DNA of 9,597 nucleotides, taken from NCBI GenBank assembly GCA_030606385.1, contig JAUWGN010000025.1, forward strand, positions 1-9,597. Reading direction: 5' to 3'. Positions 1 through 5,989 of this stretch are shown in pieces; position 1 is the first letter of the stretch; the number at the start of each line of letters is the position of its first letter. Made by a program: the position numbers and the translations under genes. The notes beneath the pieces were generated by a model that saw only the letters and a program-made list of their open reading frames with translations, was not told the origin of the DNA and did not search any database. The stretch comes from Dehalococcoidia bacterium (lineage in GTDB: Bacteria; Chloroflexota; Dehalococcoidia; GIF9; AB-539-J10).

Positions 1-2
1 AC

Positions 3-1349
3 GATGGCAACAACGGGACTGCCGCCGAGTATGATATCAGATATGCCACCTCTAACATCGATAACGAAACCTGGGGATTTGCCACCCAAGTAAGCGATGA
101 GCCAGCACCGAGGCCAGCAGGCTCAAATGAGACATTTATGGTTGGTGGGCTTACTCCTGCCACCACATATTACTTCGCCCTCAAAACAATAGACAATGCT
201 GGCAACCGGGCTAATTTGTCCAATATCGCCTATGGAGCCACGCTGAGAAGCGGTGGAGGTGGTGGAGGCGGCGGCTATCCTACAAAGTATTTCACGGTCG
301 ATTTTCAGGGGAAGCTTACAACTGTGCCCCTGCGCTGGGACGGAAGTCTGGCAGTTCCCTTGCTGGCAACCAGCCCTGATGCCACAGCCAGCCTGGGAAT
401 AGATAAGGGGACGAAGGTGCTGGACGCCACTGGCAAACCCGTGGATGAGCTAACGATAAGAACAGTAACCAATCAGCCACTCTCTCTTCTGCCCAACACT
501 ACAATGGTTGGTGATATATATAGCCTCACCCCTGACAACGCTACTTTTGATAAACCAACTACGCTAACCATTGGTTTCTCCCCCGGTGAAGTGCCTGAAG
601 GTGCTCTGTCACTGACCATAGTTTATGGCTCAGGAACAGACTGGCATGAGGTAGAGGTAGAGAGGACTACTATTGGTGGATTAGAAGCCCTGAGTGCCAG
701 GACAAATCACACGAGCATGTTTGCCATCTTTGCCGAGATGGTATCCTTCTCGGAGCTGGAAATAGGGTATATGGGACAAAAAGTTACCTCGGGGAACATC
801 ACCACAGATGGATTTCTGATGGAGTCGCTGGAATTTACCATTCAAAATGGTGAGCTATATTTTAGCCTTCAATCGGGGACAAGGGTGCTGAATCGTGAAG
901 GTAAGCCGCCAGCCATGATTATGATAGACCCCGTTACCCTGTCAGAGCTTCCCCCTCCCCCATCTGATAGCTCGACAATCCTGATGCCCTTCAGTATTCA
1001 CCCCACCCTCACACTCGACCCGACAATGAAAGTAACGATACAGTATGATGCAGAACAGCTAGACGACAGCATTAACGAAAAGGATTTGCTCCTTGCCTAC
1101 TATGATGAGACGAGGGAGAAATGGGTGATGCTGCCCACTGAAGTAAATGTAGAGGCTAACACGGTTACCACCTGGGTTAGTCACACCAGCATATTTGCCG
1201 TTCTTACTAACATAGCAGGTGAATTCCCGTGGTGGTGGATTGTTGGGGGTGTCCTTGGTATCGCCCTGCTGGCATTCCTAAGCAGGCACCGAATCAGGTC
1301 CCGTCCTGCTACAAAGCCAGACGCAAGTCAGACACGGCTAACCAAATAG
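3..1349 (+). CDS. Cell-surface Fn3 / duplicated beta-module protein, C-terminal membrane anchor (5' partial)
   Basis: The reading frame is open from the left edge, so the gene starts outside the window; 448 codons are visible. Residues 1-80 read as the second half of a fibronectin type III domain (EYDIRYAT early, then TPATTYYFALKTIDNAGN). A linker of eight glycines follows at about 84-91. Two related modules come next. Each has a 'GTKVLDATGK / GTRVLNREGK' strand early and ends in an HTS-[MI]-FA motif (about 236 and 394), so they look like an internal duplication. A hydrophobic stretch at about 408-426 (WWWIVGGVLGIALLAFL) followed by Arg/His/Lys gives a membrane anchor with a short cytoplasmic tail; the bulk would lie outside the cell. 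By analogy with Fn3-containing surface proteins, a binding or adhesion role is plausible, but no catalytic motif is seen and the function is unknown. An internal ATG at 138 is not the start, because Fn3 sequence continues upstream of it. Confidence 0.85.
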   Translation, partial: DGNNGTAAEYDIRYATSNIDNETWGFATQVSDEPAPRPAGSNETFMVGGLTPATTYYFALKTIDNAGNRANLSNIAYGATLRSGGGGGGGGYPTKYFTVDFQGKLTTVPLRWDGSLAVPLLATSPDATASLGIDKGTKVLDATGKPVDELTIRTVTNQPLSLLPNTTMVGDIYSLTPDNATFDKPTTLTIGFSPGEVPEGALSLTIVYGSGTDWHEVEVERTTIGGLEALSARTNHTSMFAIFAEMVSFSELEIGYMGQKVTSGNITTDGFLMESLEFTIQNGELYFSLQSGTRVLNREGKPPAMIMIDPVTLSELPPPPSDSSTILMPFSIHPTLTLDPTMKVTIQYDAEQLDDSINEKDLLLAYYDETREKWVMLPTEVNVEANTVTTWVSHTSIFAVLTNIAGEFPWWWIVGGVLGIALLAFLSRHRIRSRPATKPDASQTRLTK

Positions 1350-1378
1350 TAAATTATATCGCTGAACATCTCTTGAAT

Positions 1379-1397
1379 GAGCTATCTTTAGTAGCTC
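1379..1397 (+). terminator. Small hairpin after the surface-protein gene, possible weak terminator
   Basis: GAGCTA (1379-1384) and TAGCTC (1392-1397) form a perfect 6-bp stem around a 7-nt loop, 30 bp after the stop codon. No run of T follows, so it is not a convincing intrinsic terminator. It could instead protect the 3' end of the upstream message. Confidence 0.3.
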
Positions 1398-1406
1398 CAT
1401 AATGTT

Positions 1407-1412
1407 TATAAT
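1407..1412 (+). promoter_or_regulatory. Candidate -10 box upstream of the small membrane protein gene
   Basis: A perfect TATAAT lies 24 nt before the ATG at 1436. No good -35 hexamer is found at 16-18 nt spacing; the nearest TTGAAT (1373-1378) is 28 nt away, too far. The implied leader is about 17 nt and holds only weak Shine-Dalgarno-like sequence. In such AT-rich DNA the match could be chance. Confidence 0.35.
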
Positions 1413-1435
1413 AAAAGGACTTCGTATCTAAAGAA

Positions 1436-2056
1436 ATGGATTTGGAGAGTATAATCAGCCTCATAATCGCCCTTTTAGTGGTGATTGCCTTTCCTTTAGC
1501 CCTTCGCAGAAGAAAGAAAGCCGACCCTCAAAAGAGAGAGGACTTTTACCAGCATCTTAAAGAAATAGGGGTGAAGGCTTCGTTGGTGGAAGAAGGCAAT
1601 GAAAGGGAGAAAATAGGGCTGAGTCGTACCTCAGGGCAAAAGTCAGAGGGAATCATTGCCCTACAGAATAAGAATATAGACTCCATAAATATCATCAGCG
1701 CAGCCAGCCAGTATGGGACAAGCTATTTCCTGGATTACCTGGTGAAGAGCTCAAACATAACGGCGAACCGAACAATAAAGAAAACCAGGCTGACGGTAAA
1801 GAAAAGCCTTATCCTATGGGGCAAGGTGGTAGCTATGGAATGGAAGGGAGATAAATCGTTAGCCCAGAGTCTCAATTTCGATTACCGGCTTAAAGACAGA
1901 CTGCTGCAGCGTGATGTCACCGGTCTAAGAGGAAGCATCGGGATCCTTCCTGAGCCAAAACATGGATACACCAGAATAAAAACTTCCTATTCCCTTCCCT
2001 CTCCTGAGGTATTCGACGCGTTGGATATTATTGCCAGGCACATCAAGTCATGGTGA
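1436..2056 (+). CDS. Small membrane-anchored protein of unknown function
   Basis: A 206-residue protein that I do not recognise. Residues 5-24 form one hydrophobic helix followed at once by RRRKK, which predicts N-terminus out and a roughly 180-residue soluble part in the cytoplasm. The soluble part is basic (RTIKKTRLTVKK around the middle) and shows alternating strand-like segments such as SLILWGKVVAMEW. No cysteine cluster, P-loop or other catalytic signature is visible. The ATG at 1436 puts the helix at the N-terminus; the ribosome binding site is poor (AAAGA directly before it, or AAAGG about 17 nt upstream). It lies 86 bp after the surface-protein gene with a hairpin and a possible -10 between, so it may have its own promoter. 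The length and clean frame support a real gene, but nothing here assigns a role. Confidence 0.7.
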   Translation: MDLESIISLIIALLVVIAFPLALRRRKKADPQKREDFYQHLKEIGVKASLVEEGNEREKIGLSRTSGQKSEGIIALQNKNIDSINIISAASQYGTSYFLDYLVKSSNITANRTIKKTRLTVKKSLILWGKVVAMEWKGDKSLAQSLNFDYRLKDRLLQRDVTGLRGSIGILPEPKHGYTRIKTSYSLPSPEVFDALDIIARHIKSW

Positions 2057-2182
2057 CCTCGATAACAGGATTGTCAGGATAGTCATAAAAGAGATTAGTT
2101 GGTAAAATGTGGTACCAGGTGTGAGTTACGGGTAAGGGCGTATATTATTTACAAATTGAATTGGCGATTTGGAAGCGAATAA
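2057..2182. other. Intergenic region before the transglutaminase-like gene
   Basis: These 126 bp contain no gene. The best promoter-like element is TATATTATTT at 2141-2150 (a -10 of TATATT or TATTAT), about 35-40 nt before the ATG, but no convincing -35 accompanies it. TTGTCA at 2071-2076 resembles a -35 but has no -10 at proper spacing. No hairpin with a T-tract is seen. Confidence 0.25.
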
Positions 2183-2851
2183 ATGATGGAAATGTACCTG
2201 AAGCCAACTCCAGTAATCGATTGTAACGCTCCTCCTGTGAGAGAAAAAGCCCAGAATTTAACCGCAGACAAAGAAAACGATGTGGAGAAGGCGAAGGCAC
2301 TTTTCTACTTCGTCAGGGACGCGATCAAGTATAACCCCTATGTGCTACAGAATCTTGCTGAACACCACAAGGCAAGCGGCACTCTGAGCAAGGAAGAAGG
2401 ATACTGTGTTCAAAAGGCGATACTCCTTGCTGCGCTAGCACGAGCTATAGGAATCCCAGCCCGCCTTGGGTTTGCTGATATACGCAACCATATCGTCCCT
2501 CAAAAGTTGCTGGAGCTGATGCATGGTAGTAACCTTTTTATCTACCACGGCTATTGCGAGTTATATATAGGACAAAAATGGGTCAAAGCTACACCGGCAT
2601 TCGACCTGGAAATGTGTCAAAAATATCATATCATTCCAGTGGAATTTGATGGCAAGAACAATGCCACTTTCCACCGCAACAACCAGAAGGGAAAACTACA
2701 TATTGAGTATGTCCACGACTATGGTCATTACCCTGACCTTCCATTGGAAGAGATGCTCGAAGCTCGCGTAAAGGTTTATGGCCCTGAGTATCTAACAATG
2801 CAGGAAAATCTCGTTAATTTGGGCCCTGGTAATGCCCAGAAAACAATCTAA
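2183..2851 (+). CDS. Transglutaminase-like (cysteine protease fold) protein
   Basis: The 222-residue protein has the transglutaminase-like core. After a helical segment (KAKALFYFVRDAIKY, 37-50) comes the nucleophile region EEGYCVQKAILLAALARAIG with Cys75, then IPARLGF, His122 in YHGYCELYI, and Asp141 in WVKATPAFD. This is the order Cys-His-Asp expected of the family. Members hydrolyse or transfer amide bonds; many bacterial single-domain ones are uncharacterised peptidases. No signal peptide or membrane segment is seen, so it is probably cytoplasmic. GGAAG at 2171-2175 sits 7 nt before the chosen ATG; in-frame ATGs at 2186 and 2192 are alternatives that change little. The stop overlaps the stop of the opposite-strand aldolase gene by 4 bp. 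The fold is well supported; the substrate is unknown. Confidence 0.85.
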   Translation: MMEMYLKPTPVIDCNAPPVREKAQNLTADKENDVEKAKALFYFVRDAIKYNPYVLQNLAEHHKASGTLSKEEGYCVQKAILLAALARAIGIPARLGFADIRNHIVPQKLLELMHGSNLFIYHGYCELYIGQKWVKATPAFDLEMCQKYHIIPVEFDGKNNATFHRNNQKGKLHIEYVHDYGHYPDLPLEEMLEARVKVYGPEYLTMQENLVNLGPGNAQKTI

Positions 2852-3825
2852 TAACGCCGATGCCAGTTTTCATCCACTTCGGTGGCTTCAAGCCTAGCAT
2901 GCCACGGAGTCCCGCAAGCGTTTGCTAATTCAGTCAGGCTTTCAAGCCTGCTGACCACGGTGGTCTCCAGGAATTTCAATCTTTCCTCACGGGACTTTAT
3001 TTGAGTGGCTTCCTGCCACAAAGCACGCCCAGCAAGAAAGCCTGAGGCTCCAGCCCGACAGGCTAGCTCAACTTCCTGATAGAAGAGTTCAAAATTAACA
3101 CCGGCACTCAAGATAACCCAGGAAACCTGACTTGCTTCGTTAAGCTGATGGCAAAGGTCTGATAGCCTGGCTTTATCCTTCTCATATTCTAAATCGGCTG
3201 GAAATTCGGCTTTGAGAACATCAATGGGAAGAGCAGTAATTTGTCTTGCTGTTTCAACTACTAGCTTTGGCTTCACTTTAGCAAAATCCTCAGGGCTAGC
3301 TTCCTTATTAGCCACTCGGTAACTTACCGGTTCAACCACAAAAGGCATATCTTCTGCGACACAATCAGCAGCCAGCTTCTGCACCGTGTCCAGTTGCTTT
3401 GAGGCAACATCGACATCAGGACGATAGTAAAGCAAAAGCTTAGCTGCTGTGGCTCCCATTTTCCTTATCTTTTTTATATCCCACTCAGGCAACAAATTGG
3501 TGACCCTCGCCTCTGCTTCACCGGAATAGCCACTTTCCTCCAGGCTGACCAATAATCCTGTTGTTCTAGGAATAACCCCAGCGGCGATTGCCTGCGCAGC
3601 ACCATAAATGGGGTCAAGCAGGATAGCGGTAGCATGGGGGGCTACAACTCGACACAGGTCTAGTTTGAAATCAACCATCTCTTGATAGCCAGCGTCTTGG
3701 GATTGTCCAGCAGAAAGCATCTTCAGCAATGAGCCCCTGTGGTCAAGAGCACACATCGCCATTATTCCCCTCTCGCTGGCTAACTGCTGCAATCTTCTTA
3801 TTTTGCCTATTGATAGCTTTCTCAT
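2848..3825 (-). CDS. lacD: LacD-type class I aldolase (tagatose/fructose bisphosphate aldolase)
   Basis: A 325-residue TIM-barrel aldolase, full length for the LacD family. CALDHRGSL lies near the N-terminus (25-33), a beta strand carries ILLDPIYG (68-75), and VEPVSYR is at 164-170. Lys205 in DVLKAEFP falls at the same number as the Schiff-base lysine described for streptococcal and staphylococcal LacD. The C-terminal LSAGVNFELF and GASGFLAGRALWQEA form the phosphate-binding end of the barrel. LacD enzymes split tagatose 1,6-bisphosphate to glyceraldehyde 3-phosphate and dihydroxyacetone phosphate, and are known to accept fructose 1,6-bisphosphate and other epimers. The gene begins 4 nt after the pfkA stop with only a weak Shine-Dalgarno, so translational coupling is likely. 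No other tagatose-pathway gene is nearby. The pfkA context argues that it serves as the glycolytic fructose-bisphosphate aldolase; that role is inference. Confidence 0.88.
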   Translation of the reverse strand: MRKLSIGKIRRLQQLASERGIMAMCALDHRGSLLKMLSAGQSQDAGYQEMVDFKLDLCRVVAPHATAILLDPIYGAAQAIAAGVIPRTTGLLVSLEESGYSGEAEARVTNLLPEWDIKKIRKMGATAAKLLLYYRPDVDVASKQLDTVQKLAADCVAEDMPFVVEPVSYRVANKEASPEDFAKVKPKLVVETARQITALPIDVLKAEFPADLEYEKDKARLSDLCHQLNEASQVSWVILSAGVNFELFYQEVELACRAGASGFLAGRALWQEATQIKSREERLKFLETTVVSRLESLTELANACGTPWHARLEATEVDENWHRRY

Positions 3826-3829
3826 ATCT

Positions 3830-4798
3830 CTAGGTAGCTAATACCTTCACTAATTGTAGCAAGCTACCATCCATCCTTTTTCTCTTAGTACAGGTTTCTT
3901 CTAAAGGTGTAAGGGCTATTTCACCGCTTAATTCTCCAACCATAAAGCCTGATTTGTCCTCAGCTAAAGCATCTACAGCCGCTGCTCCGAGTTTGCTGGC
4001 TAGAATCCTATCTCTGGCTGTCGGCGAACCACCCCTCTGTATATGTCCCAAGACACAAACACGGTAATCCAGCCTCAACCGCTCCCACACCTGTTGGGCA
4101 ACTTGAAACACCCCTCCTGCCTCATCCCCCTCAGCAACTACCACAATGTTTGACTTCTTCCCCTTTTTGAAATTACGCCTTATATTGAGGCAAAGTTGCT
4201 CTATCTCCGTCTTTGTTTCTGGTATCAAAATATCTTCAGCTCCGCCGGCAATCCCTACATCCAGAGCTATGAAGCCTCTGTCCCTCCCCATAACCTCCAC
4301 GAAAAAGAGGCGCTGCAAAGACCCCGCGGTATCCCTGATTTTATCTATTGCCTCCAATGCTGTATTCACCGCGGTATCAAAGCCAATGGCATAATCAGTC
4401 CCATAAACATCATTATCTATAGTGGCAGGAATTCCAATTACCTTTATGTCACCTGCTTTAGCTAATGCCACCACACCGCGGAAGGTGCCATCCCCACCTA
4501 TAGGAATCAGACCTTCAATCCCCTCCTTGCGTAAGACCTGAACCGCTTTGTTAATTCCCTCCTCAGTCTTCATCTCTTCGCATCGGGCTGACCCCAGGAA
4601 AGTCCCTCCCCGCTGGATGGTGTTTGCCACCGACCTGGGAGTTAACCCTATAAAATCCTTTTCCAGCAAGCCATAATATCCACGCTGAATCCCTATTACC
4701 TCCAATTTATATCTTGCAGCACAGCGCACTACCGCCCTGATGCAGGCATTCATGCCTGGAGCATCACCACCGCTGGTTAACACACCAATTTTCTTCAC
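3830..4798 (-). CDS. pfkA: 6-phosphofructokinase, probably ATP-dependent
   Basis: The enzyme phosphorylates fructose 6-phosphate to fructose 1,6-bisphosphate in glycolysis. With the GTG start it has 322 residues, the usual bacterial length. The N-terminus is KKIGVLTSGGDAPGMN. Then come IGGDGTFRG (ATP/Mg site), IPATIDNDV with the catalytic Asp of TIDND, VEVMGRDRGF (sugar-phosphate contacts) and GHIQRGGSPTARDR (His/Arg substrate contacts). GGDG has Gly where pyrophosphate enzymes have Asp. The position before TIDND is Ala, neither the Gly of typical ATP enzymes nor the Lys of PPi enzymes, so ATP is the likely but unproven donor. The start was chosen because AAAGGAG lies exactly 7 nt upstream and the resulting protein starts like E. 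coli PfkA. A TTG eight codons upstream overlaps the -10 box and was rejected. It is the first gene of the operon with the aldolase. Confidence 0.93.
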   Translation of the reverse strand: MKKIGVLTSGGDAPGMNACIRAVVRCAARYKLEVIGIQRGYYGLLEKDFIGLTPRSVANTIQRGGTFLGSARCEEMKTEEGINKAVQVLRKEGIEGLIPIGGDGTFRGVVALAKAGDIKVIGIPATIDNDVYGTDYAIGFDTAVNTALEAIDKIRDTAGSLQRLFFVEVMGRDRGFIALDVGIAGGAEDILIPETKTEIEQLCLNIRRNFKKGKKSNIVVVAEGDEAGGVFQVAQQVWERLRLDYRVCVLGHIQRGGSPTARDRILASKLGAAAVDALAEDKSGFMVGELSGEIALTPLEETCTKRKRMDGSLLQLVKVLAT

Positions 4799-4805
4799 GT
4801 TCCAG

Positions 4806-4812
4806 CTCCTTT
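4806..4812 (-). promoter_or_regulatory. Shine-Dalgarno deciding the pfkA start
   Basis: On the minus strand AAAGGAG stands 7 nt before the GTG at 4798-4796. It is the strongest ribosome binding site in this intergenic region and fixes the shorter start. A TTG at 4822-4820 would place this sequence inside the coding region. Confidence 0.75.
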
Positions 4813-4821
4813 CATCTGGCA

Positions 4822-4827
4822 ATTATA
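4822..4827 (-). promoter_or_regulatory. Extended -10 promoter of the pfkA-aldolase operon
   Basis: On the minus strand the sequence reads TGCTATAAT: a perfect -10 hexamer preceded by the extended -10 TGn. No good -35 lies at 17 nt, which is common for extended -10 promoters. Transcription would start near 4815, giving a leader of about 17 nt that contains the Shine-Dalgarno. Confidence 0.55.
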
Positions 4828-4888
4828 GCACCTTCTCTAGCCCAATCAGAGCTTGCTAACCTGAACAGTTTAGCTTACCCTCCAATAG

Positions 4889-4897
4889 TGGTATTAT
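4889..4897 (+). promoter_or_regulatory. Candidate extended -10 promoter of the nuclease-ATPase operon
   Basis: TGGTATTAT combines an extended -10 TGn with TATTAT (4892-4897). A weak -35 (TTTAGC, 4869-4874) has a 17-nt spacer. The start would fall near 4904, about 27 nt before the ATG. It is divergent from the pfkA promoter, their -10 boxes about 65 bp apart. Confidence 0.4.
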
Positions 4898-4930
4898 TTT
4901 TGAAATTGAAATCCAAGGAACAGGAATTCT

Positions 4931-5989
4931 ATGGTTAAGATACTCCACACTGCCGACATTCACCTGAGAGAATACAAAGACGAAAGGTGGGAAGCCCTCG
5001 AACAACTTGTCGAAATTGGCAAGAGAAACGAGGTAGACATCTTCACAATATGCGGCGACCTTTTTGACAAAGATGTCGATGCCGAGAACCTGAGACCAAA
5101 GATAAGGGAAGTTTTCTCCAACATACCCTTTAAGGTTCTGATAATTCCTGGCAATCACGATGCTGATTCCTATAAAGGGGGCATGTATTTTGGTGAGGAT
5201 GTATTTATTCTAACTGGCTCGCCATTCGAATATGGCGATGTAAGAATAGTCGGGGTGCCTTTCGAGCCAATACAAGGGCAAAATCTTCTCGGGAAAATTC
5301 GAGCCTTAAAGGAAACCCTGACGTTAGATAAGAAAAACGTCTTGCTATGCCATGGAGAGCTTCTGGATGTCTTTTTCTCTAGAGCGGATTTTGGAGCCGA
5401 GGGCGAGGAAAGATACATGCCATTTAAGCTGTCTTACTTTGAGGGATTGAATATTGACTACGTGCTCGCCGGTCATTTTCACTCAAGATTTGATGTGTGG
5501 CAGTTAAAAGATGGTGGTTACTTTGCTTACTCCGGTTCACCTGTTTCAATTACCAAAAGAGAAACGGGGCAAAGGAAGGTTAACCTGTTTGAAGTTGGTA
5601 ACTCTCCCACTGAATATCCACTTGATACATTCAATTACCAAGAAATAACCATAGAGCTTGACCCTTTCAGAGACGAAGACGTCCTCAGGGTGGTGCAAGA
5701 GCGCTTCGAGAACCTACACCCCAGAGCATCTGCTATCCTGACTGTTAAGGGATATGTTAATAGTGAAAAGATTCAGATGACGGAGCAAGATATCGTGTCT
5801 CAAATAAAGGGAATAACCAAGGGCAAATGCGCCGAAGAGCACTACGAGCTCAGCGACATCTCTAGAATACTCGAAAATGACTTATTCAAAAGCTTCACGA
5901 ATAAGGTTAAGCAGGGTGATTATACTGAAGAAGAGAAGAGGCAGTTGCAAGACACTGCCATCAAAGCAATGATGCAAGCAGGATTATGA
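4931..5989 (+). CDS. Mre11/SbcD-like metallophosphoesterase nuclease
   Basis: A 352-residue calcineurin-type phosphoesterase with all five metal-binding motifs of the Mre11/SbcD group in order: DIH (Asp9, His11), GDLFD (Asp43), GNHD (Asn75, His76), CHGE (His141) and GHFH (His182, His184). SGSP, typical of the family, follows at 201-204. Residues from about 235 on form the capping and partner-binding part, ending in a charged helix. Such enzymes are Mn-dependent exo- and endonucleases that process DNA ends with a Rad50/SbcC ATPase. Here the ATPase gene follows with an ATGA overlap, so the two are surely co-translated. It is somewhat shorter than SbcD (about 400 residues). Because its partner carries membrane helices, the closest match I recall is the Bacillus YhaO type rather than SbcD itself. 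AGGAA (4922-4926) precedes the ATG by 4 nt. Confidence 0.92.
   Translation: MVKILHTADIHLREYKDERWEALEQLVEIGKRNEVDIFTICGDLFDKDVDAENLRPKIREVFSNIPFKVLIIPGNHDADSYKGGMYFGEDVFILTGSPFEYGDVRIVGVPFEPIQGQNLLGKIRALKETLTLDKKNVLLCHGELLDVFFSRADFGAEGEERYMPFKLSYFEGLNIDYVLAGHFHSRFDVWQLKDGGYFAYSGSPVSITKRETGQRKVNLFEVGNSPTEYPLDTFNYQEITIELDPFRDEDVLRVVQERFENLHPRASAILTVKGYVNSEKIQMTEQDIVSQIKGITKGKCAEEHYELSDISRILENDLFKSFTNKVKQGDYTEEEKRQLQDTAIKAMMQAGL

Noticed and set aside
4146..4465. Two overlapping plus-strand frames inside pfkA
   Set aside because: Both lie antisense to conserved phosphofructokinase motifs and show no protein-like signature.
4799..4822. TTG at 4822 as start of pfkA
   Set aside because: It overlaps the likely -10 box, and the GTG downstream has a strong Shine-Dalgarno and gives the family's normal N-terminus.
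4856..5418. Minus-strand frames opposite the nuclease gene
   Set aside because: They are antisense to the Mre11 metal-binding motifs; no ribosome binding site or recognisable domain supports them.
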